The notes: generated from the sequence alone by a model not told the origin. 64,000 bases of DNA from Arthrobacter sp. fls2-241-R2A-200 (GCF_030209745.1 NZ_JARVRJ010000007.1:62001-126000); one strand, 5' to 3'; positions 8,927 through 17,877 are shown, counted from the stretch's first letter. Numbers and translations: made by a program.

Positions 8927-9271
8927 CTACTTCCGGATCGCCGCCAGCCGCGTTTCCAGGATCCGGCGGATCAGTGAGTCCGGCACCGGGTTGTCCACGG
9001 AAAACCGCAACGTCCCCGGGGACCAGGAATAGCCTCCGAGTTCCTCGGACATGGTGGGCAGGATCTGCCCACTGTAGGGGTATAACGCCAGATGCTTCTT
9101 GGTCTCGATCACACTGACGAAGCCCTTGCCGTCAATCAGCAATGCGGGCATTCCGTAGCTGGTGCCTTCGACGGCGTCGGGCGCGAGTTCACGAGCCAGG
9201 TCAACAATCCGTTCCAGCGGTCCGCGGTTCGCTGCGCTGACGCTCGACAGGTATTCGGTGACGGTTCCCAT
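8927..9271 (-). CDS. DUF1801-family protein
   Basis: 114-aa small protein with the DUF1801/YdhG fold motif: YGMPALLIDGKGFVSVIETKKHLALYPY. Proteins of this family have been described as iron chaperones (frataxin-like) in Bacillus, but most are uncharacterised. I chose ATG 9271 because GGAGG (complement of 9280-9284) precedes it; the open frame continues upstream without a ribosome site. It is convergent with pcaR, two bases apart, and lies just downstream of the Rid gene on the same strand. Confidence 0.75.
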   Translation of the reverse strand: MGTVTEYLSSVSAANRGPLERIVDLARELAPDAVEGTSYGMPALLIDGKGFVSVIETKKHLALYPYSGQILPTMSEELGGYSWSPGTLRFSVDNPVPDSLIRRILETRLAAIRK

Positions 9272-9309
9272 AGGGACATCCTCCGCCACAGCTCCGACGA
9301 GGACCAGCC

Positions 9310-9711
9310 TTACTTGCGTTCGGGGATCACCGCGATGCCCTGGATTTCGATCAGGGCCTCTTTCTGCCACAGGCGCGTGACGCCGATGCCGGCCATTGCG
9401 GGGTATTGGGAGCCAGCCATTTCGCGCCAGATGTGCCCGATTTCGCGGCCGTTGGCCATGTAATCGTCCACGTCTGTCAGGTAAATGGTCACGTTCACGA
9501 GGTCTTCGGGCCGTCCGCCGGCTTCACGCAAGGTAGTGAGCACGTTGGTGAACGCCTGGGTGAACTGCTCCACGATGCCACCGGGGACGATATTCATGTT
9601 CTTATCCAAGGCCGTCTGCCCGCCGAGAAAGACCGTGTTTCCGGCCAGGATGCCATGCGCGAAGCCAGAGGGCTTGGGCAGCGATTCCGGGTTGATCGTC
9701 TGGTGGCTCAT
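9310..9711 (-). CDS. Rid-family (YjgF/YER057c/UK114) protein
   Basis: 133-aa single-domain Rid protein: GFAHGILAGNTVFLGGQTALD, VNVTIYLTDVDDY and the C-terminal IEIQGIAVIP are family landmarks. RidA proper hydrolyses enamines and imines using an Arg in the segment PARS; here the matching segment reads YPAMAG, so that Arg is replaced by Met and classical 2-aminoacrylate deaminase activity is doubtful. It is divergent from the aryl-CoA cluster and shares its promoter region, so a role in that pathway (for instance on an enamine or unstable keto intermediate) is a fair inference. Confidence 0.85.
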   Translation of the reverse strand: MSHQTINPESLPKPSGFAHGILAGNTVFLGGQTALDKNMNIVPGGIVEQFTQAFTNVLTTLREAGGRPEDLVNVTIYLTDVDDYMANGREIGHIWREMAGSQYPAMAGIGVTRLWQKEALIEIQGIAVIPERK

Positions 9712-9851
9712 GGTGTTCCTCCTGGATGTGGCAACTGCAAAACTTTGAAAAAGCCTCTGTGCAGATCATTTCCGCCGTGCTACCTTGAGCATATGTGACG
9801 ATCGTAAAAAAGTCGACACATCATAAAAAAGCCTGAAGGAGCACCTGCATC
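9712..9851. promoter_or_regulatory. divergent promoter region with candidate operator
   Basis: The region separates the Rid gene from the FAA-hydrolase gene. It contains an imperfect inverted repeat, ATGTGACGA (9793-9801) and TCGACACAT (9813-9821), 8 of 9 positions matching, with an A-rich spacer. It is 30 bases before the FAA-hydrolase ATG at 9852, whose ribosome site is AAGGAG. The regulator is unknown. Confidence 0.5.
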
Positions 9852-10721
9852 ATGAAACTTGCCACTCTGCGTACCGCCAGTGGAGGTACGACGGCGGCAC
9901 TCGCCACGAGCGACGGCTCGTACCTGGCGCTCCCGGCTGCCGACGTGGGCGCACTCCTCGCCCGGCCCGACTGGCGGCGCATTGTGCAGGAAACCGGAGT
10001 GCAGGAAAACGCCGCGCAGGACGCACAGCCCGTGACTTTGATTGCGGAGGCCGACGCTGACTACGCGCCCCTGCTGCCGCGGGCTGGCAAGGTGATTTGC
10101 TGTGGACTGAACTATGGCGACCACATCCAAGAGATGGGCCGGGAGCTCCCCGAGTTCCCCACGCTGTTTGCCAAGTACGCCGACACCCTGCTCGGGGCCA
10201 ACGACGCCATCGAGGTCCGCGGTAGCGTCCGCGTCGACTGGGAAGCCGAGCTCGCCGTCGTCGTCGGCTCTGAACTGTTCCACGCGGATGAGGACCAAGC
10301 ACGTGCTGCGATAGCCGGGTACACGGTTGCCAACGATGTCTCCATGCGCGACTGGCAGAACCGGACGCTGCAGTGGTTCCAAGGTAAAGCATGGGACCGG
10401 ACAACTCCCGTGGGCCCGGTGATGGTGACGGCCGACGACGGCGGCGACAGCTTCGACGTCCGCGGCTACGTCAACGGCGAGCTCGTCCAGCAGGGGAACA
10501 CCAGCACCCTGGTGTTCAGTCCGGCCCGGCTCCTGTCCTACATCTCGCAGTTCACCGTCCTGCGTCCCGGCGACCTCGTCCTCACGGGAACGCCCGGGGG
10601 AGTGGGCATGGGAATGACCCCGCCGCGTTTCCTTAACGACGGCGACGTGCTCGCTACTGAAATCGACGGGATCGGCCGCCTGGAAAACCGGGTCCGGATC
10701 CACTCCACCGTCACTGCCTAA
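9852..10721 (+). CDS. fumarylacetoacetate hydrolase family protein
   Basis: 289-aa FAA-hydrolase-fold protein. The C-terminal two thirds hold the catalytic domain: VDWEAELAVVVG supplies the acidic metal ligands, and LVLTGTPGGVGMGMTPP is the conserved loop near the C terminus. Members act as acylpyruvases, fumarylpyruvate hydrolases or decarboxylases of oxo-acids. First gene of a five-gene run with cupin, thioesterase, CoA ligase and aryl-CoA oxygenase. If the pathway leads through gentisate it could be a fumarylpyruvate hydrolase, but no gentisate dioxygenase of normal size is visible here, so the exact substrate is open. Confidence 0.85.
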   Translation: MKLATLRTASGGTTAALATSDGSYLALPAADVGALLARPDWRRIVQETGVQENAAQDAQPVTLIAEADADYAPLLPRAGKVICCGLNYGDHIQEMGRELPEFPTLFAKYADTLLGANDAIEVRGSVRVDWEAELAVVVGSELFHADEDQARAAIAGYTVANDVSMRDWQNRTLQWFQGKAWDRTTPVGPVMVTADDGGDSFDVRGYVNGELVQQGNTSTLVFSPARLLSYISQFTVLRPGDLVLTGTPGGVGMGMTPPRFLNDGDVLATEIDGIGRLENRVRIHSTVTA

Positions 10722-10747
10722 CCCAGCCACAACAAAGGAGAACCTCC

Positions 10748-11230
10748 ATGAGCCAGACCACCACGGATTACCGCCTCGAAGGCGACAACTCCATCTACGC
10801 GCAGGCAGACGGATCGGTGGTTCCCGTCGTCACCCGCGCCGGCGAGGAAGACACCAACACTGCCCAATCCGGCGACTGCATCCGTGTCTCCGGTGTCAGC
10901 ATCCAGCACACGCCGGCAACCAAGATCTGGTTTGGCCAGGTCTCTAACACCCCCGGCTACCGGTCGCTGCCGCACCACCACGGCGAAGCCGAAACCGGCG
11001 GCTACGTGCTCCGTGGCCACGGCCGGATCTACTTCGGTGAAAACTACTCCGAGTTCCTCGACATGAAGACCGGCGACTGGGTATTCGTCCCGCCGTTCAT
11101 GCCGCACGTCGAAGCCAACATGTCCGTCACCGAGGACCTCGTGTGGCTCACTGCGCGCACGCCCGAGAACCTCGTGGTCAACCTCGACGACGTCCCGGAC
11201 GAGACCCTCGCCGACTACCGTCGGGCCTGA
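10748..11230 (+). CDS. single-domain cupin protein
   Basis: 160-aa cupin with both metal-binding motifs intact: LPHHHGEAETGGYVLRGHG (motif 1, with His residues and Glu) and GDWVFVPPFMPHVEAN (motif 2, with His). Small cupins of this type accompany aromatic degradation clusters, but their reaction is rarely known. It is half the size of the bicupin gentisate 1,2-dioxygenases, so I do not call it one. ATG at 10748 follows AAAGGAG; the next gene starts three bases after its stop. Confidence 0.8.
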   Translation: MSQTTTDYRLEGDNSIYAQADGSVVPVVTRAGEEDTNTAQSGDCIRVSGVSIQHTPATKIWFGQVSNTPGYRSLPHHHGEAETGGYVLRGHGRIYFGENYSEFLDMKTGDWVFVPPFMPHVEANMSVTEDLVWLTARTPENLVVNLDDVPDETLADYRRA

Positions 11231-11233
11231 GCC

Positions 11234-12106
11234 ATGATCACTGGAACCCTGACGTCGGAAACATTCCTCAAGGCGGTTGAACTTACCGCGACCGAGCCCC
11301 AGGTCTTCGATGAAGCATATGAGGCAACCACCCAGTACGTGCCGTGGCCAAAAGCCTACGGTGGGGACATGGTGGCCCAGGCTGCGGCCGCCATGATGCG
11401 GTCCGTGGAATCCGACCGGCAGCTCCACTCCATGCACAGCTATTTCATGCGCCCCGTGGATGTCGGTTCCAGTGTCCGTTACGAAGTGGAACGTCTCCGG
11501 GACGGCCGTGGCTATTCCACCCGCACGGTCCGCGGCTTCCAAAACGGAAAACCCGTATATGCCGCGATGGGGTCGTTCCAGGTTCCCGAAGACGGTCCGG
11601 ACTTCCAGCCCGAGGCTCCTGCCGCCGTCGAGCCTGAATCATTGTCCACCGCAGCGGAAGCGCTGGCTGGGGTGGACGGCGATGCCGGAGAGTACTGGTC
11701 CTCGGGCCGAAGTTTCGACATGAGGCATATACCCGGACCGGTATACATCGAGCTGGAGGGCGGTTCGGTGCCGCAGCAGACCATCTGGGTCAAGGCCTTC
11801 GATGAGCTTCCCGACGACGCCGACCTCCACCGCGCGGCCCTCGCGTATGTCTGCGACTACACGATTCTGGAGCCTTTGCTTCGGGTGAACGGCCTGCACT
11901 GGTCAAGCCCGGGGCTCGCGACCGCGAGCCTCGACCACTCCATGTGGTTCCACCGGGACGGCCGCGCCGATGAGTGGGTGCTGTACGCGCAGGAAGCAAT
12001 TTCCGGCCAAAGCAACAGGGGCCTTGCGATGGGGCGTTTCTTTGACCGGCAAGGAAGGCTCCTCGCCACGGTTGCCCAAGAGGGCATGATCCGGGCCGGA
12101 GCCTGA
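11234..12106 (+). CDS. acyl-CoA thioesterase II (TesB-like)
   Basis: 290-aa double hotdog thioesterase. Landmarks: AYGGDMVAQAAAAM in the first half, HSMHSYFMRPVDVG with the sheet of the N-terminal hotdog, RTVRGFQNGKPVYAAMGSFQ, and in the second half SLDHSMWFHRDGRADEW and GRLLATVAQEGMIR, which match the TesB C-terminal catalytic region. In this cluster it would release a CoA-bound aromatic or ring-modified product after the oxygenase step. The start ATG lies three bases after the cupin stop. Confidence 0.85.
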   Translation: MITGTLTSETFLKAVELTATEPQVFDEAYEATTQYVPWPKAYGGDMVAQAAAAMMRSVESDRQLHSMHSYFMRPVDVGSSVRYEVERLRDGRGYSTRTVRGFQNGKPVYAAMGSFQVPEDGPDFQPEAPAAVEPESLSTAAEALAGVDGDAGEYWSSGRSFDMRHIPGPVYIELEGGSVPQQTIWVKAFDELPDDADLHRAALAYVCDYTILEPLLRVNGLHWSSPGLATASLDHSMWFHRDGRADEWVLYAQEAISGQSNRGLAMGRFFDRQGRLLATVAQEGMIRAGA

Positions 12107-12159
12107 GCCTCCCGACCCCCAACCACCAGCTTCAACGATGCACCCCTGAAAGGACGGCC

Positions 12160-13854
12160 ATGAGCATGATGCCATCGGCCCATGTGGACACGTTTACCCG
12201 CGACCACTTGCCACCCGCCGATACCTGGCCGGCGCTTGAATTCACCCTCCCTGAACTCCAGTATCCGGAACGGCTCAATGCTGCGGCCGTGCTGATCGAC
12301 GACGCTGTCGAACAGTACGGCGCAGACCGGCCGGCCCTATGGACGCCGGACGGTGCGGTCTGGACCTATGGTCAGCTCCAGACGCGTTCCAACCAGGTGG
12401 CCCAGGTTCTCACAGAGGATCTGGGTGTTGTTCCGGGTAACCGGGTCCTTCTCCGCGGCCCCAACAATCCGTGGATCGTGGCTGCTTGGCTTGGCGTGTT
12501 GAAGGCAGGCGCCGTGGTGGTCACCACCATGCCCATGCTGCGCTCCGCCGAGGTGTCCACGCTGATCCAGCTCACCAAACCCCTGGTTGCGATCTCGGAT
12601 CACCGTTTCCGGGACGAGCTCGCGGTAGCTGCCGGGGATGATGTCACCGTCCTGACGTACGGAGCCGGCAAAGGATTCGACGACGACGGCGACCTCGTCT
12701 CGCGCTGTGGCCACAAGAGCGGCAAGTTCACGGCAGTGGACACCTCCGCCGACGACGTTGCCCTGCTGGGTCCGACGTCGGGCACCACCGGAGTGCCCAA
12801 GGTAACCATGCATTTCCACCGGGACATCCTGGCCAACGCCGATACGTTTGCCCGCTACATCCTGCAGCCCACCGCTGACGATGTCTTTGCCGGCTCACCT
12901 CCGCTTGCCTTCACGTTCGGGCTGGGCGGCTTGGTGGTGTTCCCGCTGAGGTTTGGGGCGTCGTCTTTGTTGACCGAGAAGGCCGGACCGGTTGAATTGG
13001 CCGAGCACGCCTCCAAGGCCGGGGCAACCATCCTTTTCACGGCACCCACGGCATACCGCGCGATCCTCAAGGAGAAGCGCGGGGACCTTCTGCGGGGACT
13101 TCGCATCGCCGTCTCTGCGGGAGAACACCTCTCCAAGGAAACGTGGGAAGCCGTGCACGAGGCCACCGGCCTGCGGTTGGTCAACGGGATCGGTGCCACG
13201 GAGATGTTGCACGTCTTCATCTCCGCTGCCGGGGACGATATTCGACCGGGAACCACAGGACGGGTGGTTCCGGGCTTCCGGGCCACCATATTGGATAACG
13301 ACGGCAACGAACTCGGCCCCGGCGCCATGGGCCGGTTGGCCGTTATCGGCCCCACCGGCTGCCGCTACCTGGATGACCCCCGTCAGGCGAACTACGTTGT
13401 CCGCGGTTGGAACGTCACGGGCGATACGTTCTCCATGGACGCAGACGGGTACTTCACGTACCAGGCGCGCTCGGACAACATGATCGTCTCTTCCGGGTAC
13501 AACATCGGCGCGCCCGAGGTCGAGGCCGCTATCGACCAGCACCCCGACGTGATGGAAAACGCGGTCATTGGAATCCCTGATGAGGAACGCGGCAGCATCG
13601 TGTGCGCCTTCGTCGTCCTGCGCGAAGGCGTCACTGGCGATGCCGCAAAGCGCAAGGAAATCCAGGACTTCGTGAAGCAGACCATCGCCCCGTACAAGTA
13701 CCCCCGCGACGTCCGCTTCGTGGCCGAGCTGCCGCGGAACCCCAGCGGCAAACTCCAGCACTTCAAGCTCCGCGACAGACTGCTCACAGAAGACGCAGCA
13801 GGGAACGCGAGCGGGACCGAACAACTTACCCACGCCGGCCAGAGCCAGGCCTGA
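12160..13854 (+). CDS. aryl-CoA ligase (2-aminobenzoate-CoA ligase type)
   Basis: 564-aa acyl-adenylate-forming enzyme. P-loop LGPTSGTTGVPKVTMHFHRD (around residues 207-226), adenine-binding NGIGATEML, hinge region SDNMIVSSGYNIGAPEVE and catalytic Lys in NPSGKLQHFK are all present. The sequence most resembles benzoate/anthranilate-CoA ligases. Directly followed by the anthraniloyl/salicylyl-CoA oxygenase gene, which makes 2-aminobenzoate or salicylate the likely substrate; the sequence alone does not decide between them. ATG at 12160 follows GAAAGGACGGCC. Confidence 0.85.
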   Translation: MSMMPSAHVDTFTRDHLPPADTWPALEFTLPELQYPERLNAAAVLIDDAVEQYGADRPALWTPDGAVWTYGQLQTRSNQVAQVLTEDLGVVPGNRVLLRGPNNPWIVAAWLGVLKAGAVVVTTMPMLRSAEVSTLIQLTKPLVAISDHRFRDELAVAAGDDVTVLTYGAGKGFDDDGDLVSRCGHKSGKFTAVDTSADDVALLGPTSGTTGVPKVTMHFHRDILANADTFARYILQPTADDVFAGSPPLAFTFGLGGLVVFPLRFGASSLLTEKAGPVELAEHASKAGATILFTAPTAYRAILKEKRGDLLRGLRIAVSAGEHLSKETWEAVHEATGLRLVNGIGATEMLHVFISAAGDDIRPGTTGRVVPGFRATILDNDGNELGPGAMGRLAVIGPTGCRYLDDPRQANYVVRGWNVTGDTFSMDADGYFTYQARSDNMIVSSGYNIGAPEVEAAIDQHPDVMENAVIGIPDEERGSIVCAFVVLREGVTGDAAKRKEIQDFVKQTIAPYKYPRDVRFVAELPRNPSGKLQHFKLRDRLLTEDAAGNASGTEQLTHAGQSQA

Positions 13855-13868
13855 GAAGGAGCAGCACC

Positions 13869-16259
13869 ATGAAAATTGCAATCGTTGGAGGTGGGCCGGG
13901 CGGCCTGTACTTCGCAGCTTTGATGAAGCAACTGGATGCCTCGCACGACATCACCTTGTGGGAACGGAACGCTGCCAGCGACACTTTTGGCTTCGGCGTC
14001 GTATTTTCCGATGAGACGCTGGGAGGCATCGGTAACGCCGATCCCGTGGTGGCTGAGTACATGAGCCGTCGCTTTGCCCGCTGGTCCGACATCGACATCC
14101 ACTTCCGGGACGAGACGATCACCGTTGGCGGCCAAGGTTTTGCGGCGATGAGCCGGAAGGAACTGCTGGAGTTGCTGCAGCACCGGTGCATCGAACTGGG
14201 TGTCGACGTGCGATTCAGCACTCTGGCACCAGCGATCGAAGAGCTCGAAGCGAACTATGATCTGGTGCTCGCCGCCGACGGGATCAACTCGCAGATCCGT
14301 GCCAAGTATGCGGACGCTTTCCGCCCCACCTTGGACCCGCGTAGCAACAAGTTCATGTGGCTCGGTACAAATCAGGTCTTCGAGGCATTCAAGTTCTTCG
14401 TGAAGGAAACCCAGTGGGGCGTCATGCAGATCCACGGTTACCCCTATTCGGACGAGGGCTCCACGTTCATCGTGGAAATGCACCAGGACGTGTGGCATGC
14501 TGCGGGCTTCGACGAGACGGCCAACGAAATGTTCCCTCCGGGAGTCTCGGACGAGAAATCGATCGCCAAGATCCGCGAGATCTTCGCTGAAGAACTGGAC
14601 GGCTACGAAGTCCTGACCAACAACTCCAAGTGGATCAACTTCACCACGGTTCGCAACGAGAGCTGGCGCAAGGGCAACGTTGTGCTGTTGGGCGACGCTG
14701 CCCACACCGCACACTTCTCCATCGGCTCGGGCACCAAGCTCGCCATGGAGGACTCGTTGGCTTTGGCTGCCTGCCTGCACGAGCACCCCACAGTGCAGGC
14801 CGCGCTGGAAGCGTACGAAGCCGAGCGAAGGCCCGTGGTTGCTTCCACCCAGCGCGCTGCTCAGGCCTCGCTTGAGTGGTTCGAGCGCATCGGCCAGTAC
14901 AAGGACCAGGATCCCACGCAGTTCGCGTTCAACCTGCTTACCCGCAGCCGCCGCATCACGCAGGAAAACCTGCGCCTCCGCGACCCCGAGTTCGCGGAGG
15001 CTGTGGATCGCGATTTCGCAGAGTCCCAAGGCCTGTCCGACGTCGCGCCGGCCATGTTCCAGCCGTTCCGCATCGGCGAACTGGAGCTGAAGAACCGTAT
15101 TGTGGTCTCTCCGATGGACATGTACTCCGCTGTTGACGGAATTCCGGGCGACTTCCACAAGGTCCACCTGGGTTCCAAGGCCTTGGGCGGCGCGGGCTTG
15201 GTCATGACCGAGATGGTCTGTGTTTCCGAAGCCGGGCGCATCACCCCGGGTTGCAGCGGGCTGTACACGGATGCCCAGCGCGATAGCTGGAAGGAGATCG
15301 TGGACTTCGTCCACAGCCGTTCCACCGCAAAGATCGGGGCGCAGCTGGGCCACTCCGGCCGCAAGGGCTCCACCAAGCTCATGTGGGAAGGCATCGACCA
15401 GCCCCTCGAGTCCGGCAACTGGACCGCCGTCGGACCCTCTGCCCTGCCGTACGGCCCCGAAAACCAGACACCGGTGGAGCTGGACCGTGCAGGTATGGAC
15501 GCCATCAGGGCCGAGTTCGTCGCCTCAACCGTTCGCGCCGCGCAGGCGGGATTCGACCTCCTCGAAATTCACGCCGCCCACGGCTACTTGCTGTCCTCAT
15601 TCCTTTCGCCGGTGTCCAACAAGCGGACCGATGAATACGGTGGCAGCCTGAAGAACCGGCTGCGGTTCCCGCTGGAAGTGTTCGACGCCGTTCGGTCGGC
15701 TTGGCCCGCGAGCAAGCCTCTGACGGTGCGCATCTCCGCGACGGACTGGATCGAGGGCGGCAACACCTCCGGTGATTCGGTCGCCATCGCGAAGGCTTTT
15801 GTAGAACACGGCGCTGCCGGGCTGGATGTTTCCACCGGCCAAGTCGCCAAGGAAGAGAAACCGGCTTACGGACGCAGCTACCAGACGCCGTTCGCCGACC
15901 GCATCCGGCAGGAAGTTGCCGCCCCCGCGGGCGTGGCCGTGATCGCCGTCGGTGCCATCTCCAGTTACGACGACGTGAACTCCATCCTCCTCGCCGGCCG
16001 TGCTGACTTGATCGCCTTGGGCCGTACGCACCTCTACGATCCTCAGTGGACCTTGCACGCTGCTGCTGAGCAGGAGTACCACGGCCCCGGGGCCCAGTGG
16101 ATTCCGCAGTTCCGCGCCGGCCGGCGGAAGCCGCCCAGCTCCCGCACCGATGCCGTGCGGCCTCGTTTGTCACTGCTCAAGGAAGCCGACGTCGAAGAGG
16201 CCACGGCACATCTTCGCTGGACGCCCGAGCGGGCGACGACGTCGGTCCTGGTCAAGTAG
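13869..16259 (+). CDS. bifunctional 2-aminobenzoyl-CoA/salicylyl-CoA monooxygenase-reductase
   Basis: 796-aa flavoprotein of two fused parts. Residues 1 to about 380 form an FAD monooxygenase (GGGPGGLYFA at the N terminus, GDAAHTAHFSIGSGTKLAMED as the second FAD motif). From about residue 396 (MFQPFRIGELELKNRIVVSP) it is an old-yellow-enzyme-type FMN domain with GAQLGHSGRKGS, IHAAHGYLLSSFLSP and VGAISSYDD. This architecture is that of the Azoarcus 2-aminobenzoyl-CoA monooxygenase/reductase, also annotated as salicylyl-CoA 5-hydroxylase/oxidoreductase. It would hydroxylate and partly reduce the aryl-CoA made by the upstream ligase. The frame is open far upstream; ATG 13869 behind AAGGAG is the start that gives the Rossmann motif at the N terminus. 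It is the last gene of the cluster. Confidence 0.9.
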   Translation: MKIAIVGGGPGGLYFAALMKQLDASHDITLWERNAASDTFGFGVVFSDETLGGIGNADPVVAEYMSRRFARWSDIDIHFRDETITVGGQGFAAMSRKELLELLQHRCIELGVDVRFSTLAPAIEELEANYDLVLAADGINSQIRAKYADAFRPTLDPRSNKFMWLGTNQVFEAFKFFVKETQWGVMQIHGYPYSDEGSTFIVEMHQDVWHAAGFDETANEMFPPGVSDEKSIAKIREIFAEELDGYEVLTNNSKWINFTTVRNESWRKGNVVLLGDAAHTAHFSIGSGTKLAMEDSLALAACLHEHPTVQAALEAYEAERRPVVASTQRAAQASLEWFERIGQYKDQDPTQFAFNLLTRSRRITQENLRLRDPEFAEAVDRDFAESQGLSDVAPAMFQPFRIGELELKNRIVVSPMDMYSAVDGIPGDFHKVHLGSKALGGAGLVMTEMVCVSEAGRITPGCSGLYTDAQRDSWKEIVDFVHSRSTAKIGAQLGHSGRKGSTKLMWEGIDQPLESGNWTAVGPSALPYGPENQTPVELDRAGMDAIRAEFVASTVRAAQAGFDLLEIHAAHGYLLSSFLSPVSNKRTDEYGGSLKNRLRFPLEVFDAVRSAWPASKPLTVRISATDWIEGGNTSGDSVAIAKAFVEHGAAGLDVSTGQVAKEEKPAYGRSYQTPFADRIRQEVAAPAGVAVIAVGAISSYDDVNSILLAGRADLIALGRTHLYDPQWTLHAAAEQEYHGPGAQWIPQFRAGRRKPPSSRTDAVRPRLSLLKEADVEEATAHLRWTPERATTSVLVK

Positions 16260-16294
16260 CGCGGGTGAAGTAGCGCGGGCACGGCGGAGGCTCC

Positions 16295-16331
16295 GCACAG
16301 CCCTGGCAGGACCAATTTGCCGGGGCTGTGC
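16295..16331 (+). terminator. hairpin after the aryl-CoA cluster
   Basis: GCACAGCCCTGGCA (16295-16308) pairs with TGCCGGGGCTGTGC (16318-16331) with one wobble pair and a nine-base loop. It lies 36 bases after the stop of the oxygenase gene. No strong U tract follows. Confidence 0.6.
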
Positions 16332-16489
16332 GTGTCAACCGCCAGACCCCGGAAGTGCTTGCAGTTTGCCGCGCGCGTGCGTTACCGTCGGCGCAGCGAA
16401 TGCATGCTGCAAACGGTTCAGGCTGAGCGTGTTTCGCCCGTCATTTTTCGTTTCACCCGTCAAAGTTCACTGCACCATCAAGGAGCCCG

Positions 16490-17152
16490 ATGTCGCTGGT
16501 TCGCGTTCACAACTTCTCTGTTTCGCTCGACGGATTCGGCACTGGAGAGGGGCAGGAGTTAGAGACCCCGTTCGGGCATGCCGGGCAGCGCTTGGTTCAG
16601 TGGGCCTTTCCGACGCGCACCTTTACGCAAATGGGTCTCAATGGTGGGGTTGGCGGCACCAACGGGGTCGATGAGACCTTTGCCAGCCGCTGGGCTGCCG
16701 GAATCGGCGTCGAAATCATGGGCCGCAACAAGTTCGGGCCCCAGCGCGGCCCGTGGACCGACGAGGAATGGCAGGGGTGGTGGGGCGAGAACCCGCCGTT
16801 CCACACGCCGGTGATCGTCCTAACGCATCACCCGCGTCCGGCGCTGACCATGGAAGGCGGAACCACCTTCCATTTCGTTGATGCCAAGCCCGCCGAAGCA
16901 CTTGAACAAGCACGCGCCCTGGCTGGTGGCCTCGATGTGCGGATCGGCGGCGGCGTCGCCACGGTGCGCGAGTTCCTGCAGGCCGACCTCATCGATCAGA
17001 TGCACATCGCCGTGGTTCCCATCCTCTTGGGCCGGGGTGAGCGGTTGTGGGACAACCTCGAAGGACTTGAGAAACGCTTCGACATCGAAGCCGCGCCGTC
17101 ACCGAGCGGCGTGGTGCACCTGACGTTCGCGCGCCGCCAGAACGGTTCTTAA
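16490..17152 (+). CDS. dihydrofolate reductase family protein (RibD C-terminal domain)
   Basis: 220-aa protein of the RibD_C/DHFR-like fold: NFSVSLDGFGTGEGQ at the N terminus, IMGRNKFGP, the sheet LDVRIGGGVATVREFLQADLIDQMHIAVVPILLGRGERLW near the C terminus. Such stand-alone proteins bind NAD(P)H and are mostly of unknown substrate; they are unlikely to be the folate enzyme. ATG follows AAGGAG. A second, smaller member of the family is encoded at 26603. Convergent with the next gene, seven bases apart. Confidence 0.8.
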   Translation: MSLVRVHNFSVSLDGFGTGEGQELETPFGHAGQRLVQWAFPTRTFTQMGLNGGVGGTNGVDETFASRWAAGIGVEIMGRNKFGPQRGPWTDEEWQGWWGENPPFHTPVIVLTHHPRPALTMEGGTTFHFVDAKPAEALEQARALAGGLDVRIGGGVATVREFLQADLIDQMHIAVVPILLGRGERLWDNLEGLEKRFDIEAAPSPSGVVHLTFARRQNGS

Positions 17153-17159
17153 CGCGCCG

Positions 17160-17693
17160 TTAGCGCAGGCCCTTGACGATGTTCTTGGGTCGCTGCATCT
17201 CGCCGTGCTTGGCGCCGAGAATGATCACCCAGGCCGCGAAGGCAGGAATGGCCCACTGCAACGCTTTCAGCTGCGTTTGGGCTGACTTGAGCTCGTCCGA
17301 CGCGCCCGCCCGAGGCTCGGTGGCACCCTCCGCTCCTTGGTCAGCGAGGGCGTCCACTTTCTTTCCCACGATCCCTGCGTAGAGGGTGACGGCAGCACCA
17401 GCCAAGGTCACCGCCGTCTTGTAAACCGTGTTGGCCGCCACGTTGTCCTGCTTGGCGATCCTGCCCTTGTTTTCCCATGCGATGGCGAGATCTGCCACCA
17501 GGTGCCCGGCAAAAGCGGCCGTTTGGATTGGCGCCCATTTGCCCCAGCCCTTGCTGGACAGGCGGGTCCGCTCGGCAGGGTCCTTGGCTTCCGCCGCTGC
17601 ACCGTTCAAACCAATGGCGCCCATCAAGGAGCCACCGAACCACGCTGCCGCAGTGAGGTCGTGAACGGAGCGAGCTACGAGATTTCCTGCCAT
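17160..17693 (-). CDS. conserved membrane protein of unknown function
   Basis: 177-aa protein with hydrophobic segments near residues 9-30 (LTAAAWFGGSLMGAIGL), 55-70, 90-108 (AVTLAGAAVTLYAGIVG) and 140-157 (WAIPAFAAWVIILGA), separated by charged stretches. No named domain recognised. ATG 17693 was chosen as the first Met giving the start MAGNLVARSVHDLT. Its upstream region contains a perfect TAAGCATGCTTA palindrome about 73 bases before the start, the same sequence as before the PRC-barrel gene at 47317. Confidence 0.7.
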   Translation of the reverse strand: MAGNLVARSVHDLTAAAWFGGSLMGAIGLNGAAAEAKDPAERTRLSSKGWGKWAPIQTAAFAGHLVADLAIAWENKGRIAKQDNVAANTVYKTAVTLAGAAVTLYAGIVGKKVDALADQGAEGATEPRAGASDELKSAQTQLKALQWAIPAFAAWVIILGAKHGEMQRPKNIVKGLR

Positions 17694-17765
17694 GATGTGC
17701 TTCCTATCGTCGATACGGTGAGGACTTTTCGGCCTTATCGGCCTCAAAGCAGTGTCTATCTATAG

Positions 17766-17777
17766 TAAGCATGCTTA
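17766..17777. promoter_or_regulatory. TAAG-N4-CTTA palindrome, copy 1
   Basis: Perfect 12-bp palindrome TAAGCATGCTTA, preceded by AG and followed by TC. It lies between the membrane-protein gene starting at 17693 on the minus strand and the PaaX-type gene starting at 17878 on the plus strand, so it could serve either. Identical to the copy at 47175. Confidence 0.55.
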
Positions 17778-17877
17778 TCAACGTACGGCTAGGCTTCGCC
17801 CGGGCGACGGCGGTCCGCAGCCCTATGATGAACTGGACTGGCGCCTGAACTGGAGGCGCGGAAAAGAGGACCTTTCA

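Noticed and set aside
10748..11230. Gentisate 1,2-dioxygenase
   Set aside because: Only a single cupin domain of 160 aa; the enzyme is a bicupin of about twice that length.
13392..15353. A long open frame (653 codons) on the minus strand across the ligase and oxygenase genes
   Set aside because: It is antisense to two strongly conserved genes, shows no known domain and has the arginine/histidine-rich look of high-GC shadow frames.
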